DNA of 64,000 nt, from positions 62,001 through 126,000 of the forward strand of contig NZ_JAMSLR010000007.1 in NCBI RefSeq assembly GCF_023806485.1, read 5' to 3'. The DNA is from Thermalbibacter longus. GTDB taxonomy: Bacteria > Chloroflexota > Chloroflexia > Thermomicrobiales > Thermomicrobiaceae. Both the position numbers and the translations under genes were made by a program. Under the pieces are notes generated by a model. It saw nothing but the letters and a program-made list of their open reading frames with translations, had not been told where the DNA came from and made no database searches. Of the stretch, positions 15,908-24,724 are shown in pieces; the stretch's first letter is position 1, and each line of letters opens with the position of its first letter.

Positions 15908-16912
15908 TCAGTCGAGCGGAGGCAGACCCAGCCCACAGCGATCGCGCACCACCGCCATCTTCGCGACCGCGAGCTCGCGGGCCCTGGCAGCCCCCCCTCT
16001 GAGCGTTCGGATGACGATGCCAGGGTCGGCGGCTAGCTCGTCGAGCCGCTGCTGGATCGGCTGCAGACCGGCGATGACCACCTCGGCAAGGTCTCGCTTG
16101 AACTCGCTGTACCCCTTACCAGCGTAACGCCGCTCCAACTCCGGGATCGGCACGTCTGCAAAGAGCGAGTAGATGGTCAGCAGGTTCGAGATCGCCGGCT
16201 TGCGCTCTTCGTCGAAGCGCACCTCCGCCTCGGAGTCGGTCACGGCACGGCGAATCTTGCGACGGATGACGTCTGGCGGATCACGCAGCTCGATCCGGCT
16301 CTCCGGATCGGGGTCGCTCTTGCTCATCTTCTTCAAGGGGTCGGTCAGCGACATGATGCGCGCGCCCGCTGGCTTGATGTCCGGCTCAGGCACGACGAAG
16401 GTCTCGCCGAAGGTACGGTTGAAGCGCATCGCCAGATCGCGCGTCAGCTCGATGTGCTGCTTCTGATCCTCGCCGACCGGCACCACCGCGGCGTCATACA
16501 GGAGGATGTCGGCGGCCTGGAGGACCGGGTAGAAGAACACGCCGGCACCCACGCGCTCGCTCCCCTTCGATTTCTCCTTGAACTGGGTCATCCGCCGCAG
16601 CTCGCCGTAGGTCGCGAGCGTTCCCAGGATCCAGCACAGCTCGGTGTGCTCGCGCACATCCGACTGGACGAAGAGGATCGACCGCTGGGGGTCGATGCCG
16701 GCGGCGAGCAGCGCGCTGGCGACCTCGACCGTGCGCGGGCGAAGCTCGCTCGCGTCGTAGGGCAGCGTCATCGCGTGCAGGTCGACGATGCAGAACATGT
16801 TGTCGTACTGATCCTGCTGCAAGACCCAGTTGCGGATCGCCCCGAGATAGTTGCCGATGTGGATACCACCGGTCGGCTGGATCCCCGAGAACGCTCGTGG
16901 CTTGCCGGTCAT
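15908..16912 (-). CDS. trpS: Tryptophanyl-tRNA synthetase
   Basis: This cytoplasmic class I synthetase charges tRNA-Trp. The HIGH motif appears as GGIHIGNYLGA near residue 20 and the KMSKS motif as LKKMSKSDPDPES near residue 200. Other family parts are CIVDLHAMTLPYD and VGEDQKQHIELTRDLAMRFN. At 334 residues it has the usual length. The ATG at 16912 has GAGGAG upstream; the frame is open further, but the extension is not conserved-looking. A TATCCT -10-like box lies at about 50 bases upstream with no clear -35. I see no T-box before it. Confidence 0.95.
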   Translation of the reverse strand: MTGKPRAFSGIQPTGGIHIGNYLGAIRNWVLQQDQYDNMFCIVDLHAMTLPYDASELRPRTVEVASALLAAGIDPQRSILFVQSDVREHTELCWILGTLATYGELRRMTQFKEKSKGSERVGAGVFFYPVLQAADILLYDAAVVPVGEDQKQHIELTRDLAMRFNRTFGETFVVPEPDIKPAGARIMSLTDPLKKMSKSDPDPESRIELRDPPDVIRRKIRRAVTDSEAEVRFDEERKPAISNLLTIYSLFADVPIPELERRYAGKGYSEFKRDLAEVVIAGLQPIQQRLDELAADPGIVIRTLRGGAARARELAVAKMAVVRDRCGLGLPPLD

Positions 16913-17167
16913 CGCGCACTCCTCCTGCCTGCCATCCCAGAGGGACAGGATACCACGAGCGATCCTGCGAGAGATGCCCGGCAGCCCAGGCAACTGGCCT
17001 TCGCGCTCGAGAGGGCTGGGTCACTTCTCACACTGCCTCGACACGAGGCGCTGCGATGCTGCTCGAGGAGGGGCGAGCCATGCTGGGCGACCGGCCCGCC
17101 ACCCGTGCGCTCAGCTAGGTGGGGCGGCGAGAGATCTTCCCAGCCCGAGGCCAGCCGCCGGTGCGGC

Positions 17168-18007
17168 TCACTGCGCCACCGGCGGCACACCATTGCGCGC
17201 GATGTAGTCGCGGATCGCTAGTACATTGGCGACGAACTGCTGGGTTTCCGGAAACACGCCGTAGCGCGCGACGCTGCCTGGACCCTGGTTGTAGCTAGCG
17301 AGCGCCAGCTCGAGGCTGCCGCTCCGCGCGATCAGCCAGTGGAGAAACGCGACGCCGGCCAGGATATTGTCGGAGACGCTGCCGCTGATATCGAGCGGCC
17401 GGCCGACCAGGTAGTCGCCGACCCAGGAACCCGTTTCCGGCGTCACCTGCATGACTCCCACCGCTCCGACCGGGCTGACGACCTGTTGCTGCCAGCCGCT
17501 CTCCTGCCAGGCCAGAGCCTGCACCAGGGCAGGGTCCAACCCGTAGCCGGCGGCGTGCTGCGCGAGCAACTCCGGGATACTGGCCGAAACCGCACCGGGG
17601 ACACGGATCTGCTGTCCGACGACGATATGGTTCGGATCAACGATCGGGTTGACCGCTAGAAGGGTATTGAGGCTCACGCCGTAACGCGCCGCGATACCCC
17701 AGAGCGTGTCACCGGGCTGTACCGTATAGAAGCCGGTGTCAGGCCCGTCACCCGCTGGCGTCCCCCCGCCCGATGGTGGGATGACGAGCTGCTGACCGGC
17801 ATAGATCACGTCGGGGTCGGCAATACCGTTCTGCTGGGCCAGCAGCTCGACCGGGGCACCGTACTGCGCGGCGATGCCGCTCAGCGTATCGCCCGGTCGG
17901 ATCAGATGGACGTCCTCGGCACCGGCTGGGATCGCGCTCAGCAGGGCAGCGACGACCGCCGCGCAGCAACCGATCGTCGCTCGTCGCCACCGTTCGCTGC
18001 GAGCCAT
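17168..18007 (-). CDS. Secreted lytic transglycosylase with two LysM domains
   Basis: This exported murein-cleaving enzyme cuts peptidoglycan between MurNAc and GlcNAc. A signal peptide (ATIGCCAAVVAALLSAIPAGAE) is followed by two LysM domains: HLIRPGDTLSGIAAQYG at about residues 34-77 and YTVQPGDTLWGIAARYG at about 90-135. The SLT domain then carries the catalytic glutamate in ALAWQESGWQQQV and the motif PVGAVGVMQVTPETG. The ending SYNQGPGSVARYGVFPETQQFV is typical. The ATG at 18007 has GAGAGGAAGGG upstream. A promoter with a palindrome precedes it at 18058-18092. Confidence 0.92.
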   Translation of the reverse strand: MARSERWRRATIGCCAAVVAALLSAIPAGAEDVHLIRPGDTLSGIAAQYGAPVELLAQQNGIADPDVIYAGQQLVIPPSGGGTPAGDGPDTGFYTVQPGDTLWGIAARYGVSLNTLLAVNPIVDPNHIVVGQQIRVPGAVSASIPELLAQHAAGYGLDPALVQALAWQESGWQQQVVSPVGAVGVMQVTPETGSWVGDYLVGRPLDISGSVSDNILAGVAFLHWLIARSGSLELALASYNQGPGSVARYGVFPETQQFVANVLAIRDYIARNGVPPVAQ

Positions 18008-18057
18008 CGGCTTTCCCTTCCTCTCCACGCCGCCCAGGCCGACCTCCATCTCTGCAC

Positions 18058-18092
18058 GTACACAGTGTACAGACAGTGGGCCAGATAATCAA
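18058..18092 (-). promoter_or_regulatory. Promoter with overlapping palindrome for the LysM-SLT gene
   Basis: On the minus strand TTGATT (18087-18092), 17 bases and TACACT (18064-18069) form a promoter. A perfect palindrome GTACAC-A-GTGTAC (18058-18070) covers the -10 box, a likely operator. Confidence 0.6.
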
Positions 18093-18469
18093 ATATTGTC
18101 TAGTTGTCACAGGTATGCCAGAGGGGTCACCCCGCCCGCTGCCCAGCCCGGTTAAGGCAGCGTCAGTGGAAATGCGTGGACGCGGCTACCAGGGGCGCAG
18201 TTGCTTGACGGCCAGACACAGCGCGCTTGCCTGCAACCATCGGCAACGGGGCCAGTTGAACCCCTCTGGCGCGCGCGGCGAGGGCCAGGGCAACGAGCCG
18301 GGCAGAGCCGTGCCGGCTACCCCGTCGATCCGTACAGGCCCCTCGGGAGATCGCCTGGAATCCGCGCGTGAGCCTCGACGATACCGGTAACCTGGCGCTC
18401 CCAGCGCGGACGCGGGCACAACGGAGGACTGTCTCTAACCGGCGGGCGAGGTGGAAACCGGCCGGTCAC
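18093..18469. other. Gap without a supported gene
   Basis: About 380 bases between the end of an MFS gene and the LysM-SLT promoter. Several reading frames exist but none has a ribosome binding site or a recognisable family. No tRNA cloverleaf was found. Confidence 0.4.
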
Positions 18470-19747
18470 TCAGGCACCTGATCGACTGACCGGATCGTCG
18501 CTCGGTGGATCGGCAGCCGGATCGGTAGAGCCGGTTGCCAGCGTGCCCAACGGCTCCACCCGCCGTAGCGGAGTACCTTTGGCCTGCTCAGCCTTTCTGA
18601 TCAGCCCGATCGCGACCGTGGCGAGGACGAGCAGGGTGAGGCCTCCGGTGAGGAACGGCACCGGTCGACCAGCCTCGTACAGCACCGAGCTGAGGAGCGC
18701 GCTGGTTGCGGCTCCCGCCATGCCAGCGGTCGTATAGGCGCCCTGCACCCGTCCCTGCACCCGGGGGTCGGACACCGACGCCAGGTACGCATCCACCGAG
18801 GGAGAGAGCAGCCCGATGATCGCCCCCTCGAGCGCGCCGAGGAGCAAGATCGCCGGTACCGAGGGGATGGAGTACCCGATGACGACCACCCCCAGGGCCA
18901 GGCTGAGGACGAGCAGCCGCCGCCAGCGTGGCGCGCGGTCGGCCAGCCGCCCACCGAGCGGCAGGAAGAGGAGATTGGTGACCGAAAAGGTCGTGTAGGA
19001 GATGCCCAGCTCGAACTCGCTCGCTCCCAGGTCGGCGAGATAGACGCTCCAGATCCCGGTGAAGATGCCGACCGGGAACTCGAAGCCGAGCGCGAGGATG
19101 AAGGCAGCCACCAGCGGCGCGGCCAGCAGCGCCCGGTACGGTACCCGCTCCCCGATCAGGCGCGGGAGCGGCCGGCCGGAGCTGAGCTGGCCGATGGTCG
19201 CGAGGACGAGCGCCCCCAGCGCGACTTCGCCCAGCCCGCCGACCACGAAGAGCGGCGCCTTTCCGATGATTCCGGCCAGCACGCCGCCGAGGGCCGGGCC
19301 GAGCAGCCAGCCACCGTTGAGCGCGCCCCACCAGGCGGCAAACGCCTGCCCCCGCCGCTCCGGCGGCGTGAGGTCGACGATCAGCGCTCTGGCCGAAGGA
19401 TAGATCAGCGCCAGTCCGACGCCCTGCGCCAGCCGGAGCAGCACGAACAGCTCAGGCGCGGTCGTGAACGCGAAAGCGGCCGTCGCCAGGCCCTCGACCA
19501 CCAGGCCGGCCGCGATCGGTATGGCGCGCCCGATGCGGTCGGAGAGGGCACCGGCCGGAAACTGGAGCACCGCCTGGGAGATGAGGAAACCGGAGGCCAT
19601 CAAGCCGATCAGCGCGTAGGAGGCGCCGCGATCGCGCGCGATCAGGGAGATGAAGGGCACCACCAGGCCGGAAATCAGCCCGGCGAGGGCCGAGAGGAGC
19701 AGGAGAACTCGCAGCGAGGGGTCACGCAGCACCCAGGGCAGACGCAC
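18470..19747 (-). CDS. MFS transporter (12 TM)
   Basis: This 425-residue inner-membrane transporter of the major facilitator superfamily is probably a drug or metabolite exporter. The loop 2-3 signature is seen as GALSDRIGRAIPIAAG, and the TM4-5 region has LRLAQGVGLALIYPSARALI. The middle loop is short, and a second half with GGRLADRAPRWRRLLVL repeats the signature. The C-terminal tail is polar and 30 residues long. The start GTG at 19747 has AAGGAG upstream. A second MFS gene lies 32 bases upstream on the same strand, so the two are likely cotranscribed. The substrate is unknown. Confidence 0.88.
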   Translation of the reverse strand: MRLPWVLRDPSLRVLLLLSALAGLISGLVVPFISLIARDRGASYALIGLMASGFLISQAVLQFPAGALSDRIGRAIPIAAGLVVEGLATAAFAFTTAPELFVLLRLAQGVGLALIYPSARALIVDLTPPERRGQAFAAWWGALNGGWLLGPALGGVLAGIIGKAPLFVVGGLGEVALGALVLATIGQLSSGRPLPRLIGERVPYRALLAAPLVAAFILALGFEFPVGIFTGIWSVYLADLGASEFELGISYTTFSVTNLLFLPLGGRLADRAPRWRRLLVLSLALGVVVIGYSIPSVPAILLLGALEGAIIGLLSPSVDAYLASVSDPRVQGRVQGAYTTAGMAGAATSALLSSVLYEAGRPVPFLTGGLTLLVLATVAIGLIRKAEQAKGTPLRRVEPLGTLATGSTDPAADPPSDDPVSRSGA

Positions 19748-19779
19748 GGCCGGTAACTCCTTCTGACCATCGAAGCTGG

Positions 19780-21075
19780 CTAGTCACCGAGCCGAGCGCC
19801 GGGCCGCTCCCGCGTAAGCAGGCCCGGCGGGCGCCGCGGTGAGGGGTAACGAGTTCGCAGGATCGGGAACCGGACGGCGGTCAGACCCACGGCGACCAGG
19901 GCGAGGACCGTGAGGATCGTTACCGCGATCGGTGCACCCCAGCCGTCCGCGATTGTCCCGGCCGGCAAAGTGCCGAGCGGCAGCAGGCCCCAGGTGAGGA
20001 GATACACGCTCAGCACCCGGCCGCGCACCTCGTCGTCGACATGGAGCTGGAGGAGCGTGTTGTTCGCCGACATGTAGACCGAGCTGACGAACCCCGCCAG
20101 GAAGAGGAACAGGGAGGCCAGCCAGGCGACCGGCGAGTGCGCGAACGCGATGACGCTCAGCCCGAAGCCGAGCAGGCTGAGAAGGAGCATCCGCGGCGAT
20201 TCGGCCAGTGCCCTCAAGCCAGCGACGGCGAGCGCGCCGCACAGCCCCCCGAGCCCGTTGAGGGCCATGAGTAGCCCCAACCCACCAGAGCCGAGGCCCA
20301 GCTCATCACGCGCAAAGACGGGAAGCAGGCTGGTGTACGGCATGATCAGCATCGTCGGCAGCGCGGCCAGCACCAGCAGCGCCAGCAGATACTCGCTCTG
20401 CCGGATGACCGAAAGCCCCTCAGCGAAGGACGCCAGCAGGGAACGGGGTACGCGCCGGGGTGGTCGAGCCGGGAGATGCCAGGAGATCGCTACCGAGGCG
20501 AGCTGCAACAGCGCGCAGAGTGCCAGCGTGGCGGCGATGCCGAGGCCACCGACCAGTGGGCCGGCGAGCGCCGGGCCAATGACGCGCGGCGCGTTCTGTC
20601 CAGCCGAGTTCAAGGCGACAGCGTTCGCCAGGTCGTTCCGCTCGACGAGGTCGGCCACCATCGCGTTGCGCGTCGGGAAGACGAACGACATCGCCGTGCC
20701 CGCTAGGAAAACCCCCACCAGTAGGTGCCAGGGAGCGAGCCAGCCTCGCCAGAACATGAACGTCACCGCGGCGACCACCAGCGTCACGCTGACCTGCGCC
20801 AGGAGCAGCACCAGCCGGCGGTCGACCTGGTCGATCACCACTCCAGCCGGGAGACTGACCAGCAGCATCGGGATCCCGCCGAGAAAGCCGACCAGCCCGA
20901 CGAAGAAGGGCGAATCCGTGAGGACCAGCGCCAGCCAGCCGATGACGAGCTGCCACATCCAGAAAGACGCGTTCGTCGCCACGGTGGTGAAGAAGAGAAC
21001 TCTGAAGCCCGGGTAGACCTGCAGCGAGTGGAGAATGCCGGACTTCACACTCGCTTTAGGATGTTCGACAGCCAT
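19780..21075 (-). CDS. MFS transporter (EntS/MFS_3-like)
   Basis: This 431-residue exporter is like the enterobactin-exporter group of MFS proteins. It starts MAVEHPKASVKSGILHSLQVYPGFRVLFF and has VSLPAGVVIDQVDRRLVLLLAQ as the loop 2-3 signature. Later come AMSFVFPTRNAMVADLVERNDLANAVALN and VDDEVRGRVLSVYLL, both typical of this group. The frame opens at 21138, but the ATG at 21075 fits the family N-terminus better; no site is strong, so the start is tentative. It is the first gene of a probable two-gene MFS operon. The substrate is unknown. Confidence 0.85.
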   Translation of the reverse strand: MAVEHPKASVKSGILHSLQVYPGFRVLFFTTVATNASFWMWQLVIGWLALVLTDSPFFVGLVGFLGGIPMLLVSLPAGVVIDQVDRRLVLLLAQVSVTLVVAAVTFMFWRGWLAPWHLLVGVFLAGTAMSFVFPTRNAMVADLVERNDLANAVALNSAGQNAPRVIGPALAGPLVGGLGIAATLALCALLQLASVAISWHLPARPPRRVPRSLLASFAEGLSVIRQSEYLLALLVLAALPTMLIMPYTSLLPVFARDELGLGSGGLGLLMALNGLGGLCGALAVAGLRALAESPRMLLLSLLGFGLSVIAFAHSPVAWLASLFLFLAGFVSSVYMSANNTLLQLHVDDEVRGRVLSVYLLTWGLLPLGTLPAGTIADGWGAPIAVTILTVLALVAVGLTAVRFPILRTRYPSPRRPPGLLTRERPGARLGD

Positions 21076-21306
21076 GCCAGACGCCGATCCCGAACCTGTG
21101 CATCGCTCCCTCTGGCCGGGCATCGTACCACAACGCACCCAGCCGACACCCGCTGGATCCGCGCTGCCGGCAACCTCGACTTAGCGGTCGATAGCGATGG
21201 ACAGCCGGCTCGAGATGCCCGGCCCTGTCGTACAATGGCCCTGGCCAGCCGTCGTTGCCCGCGAGGGCGGAACGAGTGCCGGTAACGTGAAGGGACAGGC
21301 AGGGCG

Positions 21307-22602
21307 ATGGACACGATCCGCAAGTACCAGGACTATGTCTGCACCAGCTTCGTTGCCGCGATCGAGCCGGTCGTCGTCGAGCGCGCTCGCGGCGCGACGG
21401 TCGTCGACGCTGGCGGTCGCGAGTACATCGACTGCTTCGCCGGCATTGCAGTGACGAACGCTGGACACTGCCACCCGAAAGTCGCAGCGGCGGCCAAGGC
21501 GCAGATCGACAAGCTGATCCACGCGGCGAGCTACGTCTACTACGTACCGCCGGTCGCCGACCTGGCCGAGCAGCTGGCCCAGGTCACGCCCGGCGCGCTG
21601 AAGAAGACCTTCTTCGGCAACAGCGGCGCCGAAGGGATCGAGACCGCCCTACGCATGGCCAAGGCCTATACCGGCCGCTCGGAGTTCATCGCTCTCACCC
21701 ACTCGTTCCACGGACGCACCGTGGGCACGCTCTCGGTCACCGGCAACATGCAGCGCAAGAAGCGTGGCGGGCCGTACCTGCCCGGCGTCGCCTTCGCCCC
21801 CGCGCCGTACGTCTATCGCAACCCGTTCGGGACGGATGACCCGGAGGTGGTGGCCGAGCGGTGCGCGGAGATGGTGGAATGGGCGATCAAGTACCAGACT
21901 TCGGGCAACGTGGCCGCCTTCATCGCCGAGCCGGTGCTAGGGGAAGGCGGCATCATCGTGCCGCCCGCCAGCTACTTCCGCCGGGTCAAGGAGGTGCTCG
22001 ACCGCTACGGCATCCTCTTTATCGTCGACGAAGTGCAGAGTGGCTTCGGGCGGACCGGCAAGCTCTTCGCGATCGAGCACTACGGCGTGGAGCCGGACAT
22101 CATGGTGATGGCCAAGGGTATTGCCGATGGCTTTCCCCTCTCGGCCTGCACGGCCCGCGCGGAGATCGCCGACGCCTTCCAGCCGGGCGAGCATCTCTCC
22201 ACCTTCGGTGGCAACCCGGTCTCCTGTGCGGCCGCGCTGGCGAACTTGGAGGTGATGCTCGAGGAAGATTTGCCGGGGCAGGCTGCTGCCAAGGGGGCCC
22301 AGGTGCTGGCCCAACTGCGGGAGATGGCGCACGAGCACGAGCTGATCGGCGAGGTGCGCGGGCTGGGCCTGATGATCGGTGTGGAGCTGGTAACCGACCG
22401 GAAGACGAAGCAGCCGGCGGCGAAGCAGGCGGCGTCAATCCGGGCATACGCCCGCGAGCATGGCGTGCTGATCGGCGTCGGTGGGCAGGAGGGCAACGTC
22501 CTCCGGCTCCAGCCGCCGCTGACGATCACCGAGGGTGAGCTCGAGCGCGCGCTCGACGTGATCGGCAAGGGGCTGGAGATGGCCCGCTCTGTCTCGTCGT
22601 GA
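21307..22602 (+). CDS. Class III aminotransferase (GABA/ornithine-type)
   Basis: This cytoplasmic PLP enzyme of aminotransferase class III transfers an omega- or alpha-amino group, often to 2-oxoglutarate. It has 431 residues. The cofactor motifs are KTFFGNSGAEGIETALRMAK, then SFHGRTVGTLSVTG, the Asp of FIVDEVQSGFGRTGK and the Schiff-base lysine in VMAKGIADGFPLSA. The phosphate site is GEHLSTFGGNPVSCAAAL. It closely resembles aspartate aminotransferase family proteins annotated as 4-aminobutyrate or alanine-glyoxylate (AGXT2-like) aminotransferase. The ATG at 21307 has a CAGGG site. The exact substrate cannot be read from sequence. Confidence 0.9.
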   Translation: MDTIRKYQDYVCTSFVAAIEPVVVERARGATVVDAGGREYIDCFAGIAVTNAGHCHPKVAAAAKAQIDKLIHAASYVYYVPPVADLAEQLAQVTPGALKKTFFGNSGAEGIETALRMAKAYTGRSEFIALTHSFHGRTVGTLSVTGNMQRKKRGGPYLPGVAFAPAPYVYRNPFGTDDPEVVAERCAEMVEWAIKYQTSGNVAAFIAEPVLGEGGIIVPPASYFRRVKEVLDRYGILFIVDEVQSGFGRTGKLFAIEHYGVEPDIMVMAKGIADGFPLSACTARAEIADAFQPGEHLSTFGGNPVSCAAALANLEVMLEEDLPGQAAAKGAQVLAQLREMAHEHELIGEVRGLGLMIGVELVTDRKTKQPAAKQAASIRAYAREHGVLIGVGGQEGNVLRLQPPLTITEGELERALDVIGKGLEMARSVSS

Positions 22603-22766
22603 CGGCCAGGATCCTCTCCACCCAGCACGGCCCGCGGCCTCGCTAGCGTCGCGATCCGGCCGCTATGCGGCTGAGATTGGTTGCGGTGGCTCGAAGCCGC
22701 CGCGCGTCCAGCTCGACCGAGCGCGGCAGAGCTGGCGTCCAAATGAATGGAGGCAACACGAGAGAC

Positions 22767-23507
22767 ATGCTCGAGCGACACTTCAACGAGGATCGCCTCG
22801 CTGCCCTGTATGACTTGTTCTACCCGCCGGAACGGCGAGCGGACCTGGCCTTCTATCTCCCTCTGGTAATGTCCGCCCGGGCGGTGCTGGATGTCGGCTG
22901 CGGAACTGGTGCGCTGCTACGGATGGCTCGACAAGCTGGGCATTCCGGGCGGCTGTGCGGGCTCGATCCGGCTCTAGGCATGATCACCCAGGCCCGGAAG
23001 TGGCCAGATATAGAATGGGTGCACGGTGACCTCACCACGGTCAGGTGGGAGCAGGAGTTCGACCTGGTAGTCATGACCGGACATACCTTCCAGGAATTCA
23101 TCGAGGATGACGAGATCCGCGCCGCGCTCGCGGCAGTCCGGGCGGCGCTCGTCGATGGAGGCCGATTCGCGTTCGAGACGCGCAACCCGCTCGACCGCGC
23201 GTGGGAGCGCTGGGACTCACAGTACTCAGGCGAGGTCGTCGATGCCACCGGTGCCGTTGTACGGGCTGAGTACCAGGTCGAGACGCCGGTGGAAGGGGAC
23301 ATCGTGCGCTACGTGAGCGTCTTTAGCAGCCCGGACTGGGACCAGCCCGAGGTGAGCCGAGGGGTACTCCGGTTTCTCGATGCTGAGAGACTGGCCGCAT
23401 TCCTGTCCGACGCAGGCCTGGTCATCGAGGAGCAGTTCGGGGACTGGGCCCGGAATCCGCACACCGCCACCAGCCCCGAGATCATCACCATCGCTCGGAG
23501 GATCTGA
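22767..23507 (+). CDS. Class I SAM-dependent methyltransferase
   Basis: This 246-residue cytoplasmic methyltransferase uses S-adenosylmethionine on an unknown small molecule. Motif I is AVLDVGCGTGALLRMARQAG near residue 40, with a following acidic strand RLCGLDPALGMITQA. Motif post-I and IV are EFDLVVMTGHTFQEF. The later part FAFETRNPLDRAWERWDS is typical of the ubiquinone-biosynthesis-like small methyltransferases. The ATG at 22767 follows GGAGG by 13 bases, longer than ideal. An ATG at 22743 is possible but has no site. It lies 164 bases after the aminotransferase. Confidence 0.82.
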   Translation: MLERHFNEDRLAALYDLFYPPERRADLAFYLPLVMSARAVLDVGCGTGALLRMARQAGHSGRLCGLDPALGMITQARKWPDIEWVHGDLTTVRWEQEFDLVVMTGHTFQEFIEDDEIRAALAAVRAALVDGGRFAFETRNPLDRAWERWDSQYSGEVVDATGAVVRAEYQVETPVEGDIVRYVSVFSSPDWDQPEVSRGVLRFLDAERLAAFLSDAGLVIEEQFGDWARNPHTATSPEIITIARRI

Positions 23508-24181
23508 GCCAGCAGGCTGTGGTCGAGAGGCACGAGAGTCAGGCCACGCACCCTCACCGGCGACAGTGCCGTTTGTGCCGTTTCAACCAATCCATAGGCA
23601 AGACCGCGCGTCGCGCTCTGCGTGTTTGGATTTTCAATCTCGCTACAACCGCACCAGTCCGAGCGGTGCCGCTGGGACCCCTCGCGACCACCCGGATGTC
23701 ACGTTATCAGCAGTCAGTAGCACGACCCCGGCGCCGCTGGGGCTCAATATGGGGCATGGAAGGTGGCAAAGGCGCCAGCCCAGGCAGGTGGATTGGCCAC
23801 GAGAGCCCGCGTATCGAACCAGCGGTTCTGCCCCTCCGCGATGGCGAGCGGCACGCAGCCTCTCGCGTGCACTGCGTCACTCGTGGCCGCACTCGCAACT
23901 TGCGTTGGCAGCGGCCCTGGCGCCTGGCAACCAGCGGTGGACGCAGCCATGCTCGTCTCCGGCGTAGCCACCGTGCCTGGCAATACCGGCGGAGTCGTCG
24001 CGAGTAGCACGCCGGTGGGCGTCATTTTTCCTGGCCGGCAGACGGGCTGCGGTGCCACCACGGATATCCCCGGCGGCGAAGGTGGCGTGGTGATTCTGAC
24101 TGGGATCGGAGACGGGTTCAGCGTAGAACTCGAGAGGACTCCGGTACGACACCGTCTGGACGGCTTCTCCATCTCCAGGTA
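23508..24181. other. Gap with two low-confidence reading frames
   Basis: About 670 bases without a supported gene. A minus frame (23744-24310) would give a Pro/Thr-rich protein ending GQNRWFDTRALVANPPAWAG, and an overlapping plus frame (23763-24185) is Ala/Val-rich. Both lack clear ribosome binding sites. The minus frame runs across the promoter and RNA element at 24182-24300. I do not call either. Confidence 0.4.
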
Positions 24182-24210
24182 TTGACATCGGGTCACGGGG
24201 TTGCTATCAT
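24182..24210 (+). promoter_or_regulatory. Strong sigma70-type promoter for the 24.2 kb RNA and GYD gene
   Basis: TTGACA (24182-24187), 17 bases, TATCAT (24205-24210). Transcription should start at about 24217, right at the first base pairs of the structured leader. Confidence 0.8.
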
Positions 24211-24216
24211 GATAGT

Positions 24217-24300
24217 GGGTCCCGACGGTTCGCGGGAGGGAAATCGAAAGCCGAAAGGCGAGTAGAAAGTACCGAACAAGGATCGTCGGGACCTGTCTTT
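24217..24300 (+). ncRNA. Structured leader RNA with terminator-like end, class unknown
   Basis: A closing helix joins GGTCCCGACG (24218-24227) to CGTCGGGACC (24284-24293). Inside it GTTCG (24228-24232) pairs with CGAAC (24273-24277). A small hairpin GCC-GAAA-GGC sits at 24250-24259 and a possible GTA/TAC hairpin at 24262-24272. A TGTCTTTTT run follows the outer helix at once. The RNA starts at the promoter and ends about 42 bases before the GYD gene. It could be a riboswitch-like attenuator or a short separate RNA. I could not match it to a riboswitch family from memory. Confidence 0.55.
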
Positions 24301-24341
24301 TTCCCTCCACCCGTCCCCACCCTCCAGGAAAGGAGATCGCG

Positions 24342-24689
24342 ATGCCGATCTACGCGCTCTTGACCAGGCTCTCCCCAGCAACCCTCGGTGAGTGGGCCAA
24401 GTGGGCCGGCAAAGAGACCAGCGCCGACCCGAAAGTGATCGCCGAACTCGGCGAGCAGGTCACGCAGTCGCTCAAACAGCAGGTCCCTGAAGCCAGGTGG
24501 ATCGCCAGCTACGCGGTCCTCGGCCCGTACGACTATCTCGATATCTTCGAGGCGCCGGATAACGAGACTGCCGCGAAGGTCGCAGCGGTCATCCGGACCC
24601 ACGGGAACGCCACCACCGAGACTTGGCCACTCACGCCGTGGGACCGCTTCCGCGACCTGCTCCGCGCGATGGGTACACAGGGCATGTAG
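24342..24689 (+). CDS. GYD-domain protein
   Basis: This 115-residue protein belongs to the GYD domain family, small ferredoxin-like-fold proteins of unknown function found across bacteria and archaea. It starts MPIYALLTRLSPATLGEWAKW, has the glycine-tyrosine-aspartate motif in YAVLGPYDYLDIFEAPD near residues 67-83, and ends with a helical tail. The ATG at 24342 follows AGGAAAGGAG at ideal spacing. It has its own promoter (24182) and a structured leader (24217-24300), so its expression is probably attenuated by a signal. No partner gene lies on the same strand. Confidence 0.82.
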   Translation: MPIYALLTRLSPATLGEWAKWAGKETSADPKVIAELGEQVTQSLKQQVPEARWIASYAVLGPYDYLDIFEAPDNETAAKVAAVIRTHGNATTETWPLTPWDRFRDLLRAMGTQGM

Positions 24690-24724
24690 CTGTCCACTGG
24701 CCTGATCGGACACGCTCATCCCCT

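Noticed and set aside
23763-24185. Plus-strand Ala/Val-rich frame
   Set aside because: No ribosome binding site and no family features; overlaps the other frame.
23744-24310. Minus-strand frame, Pro/Thr-rich, ending GQNRWFDTRALVANPPAWAG
   Set aside because: No ribosome binding site, weaker third-codon G+C than neighbours, and it crosses the promoter and RNA element at 24182-24300. A plus frame in the same place is equally open.
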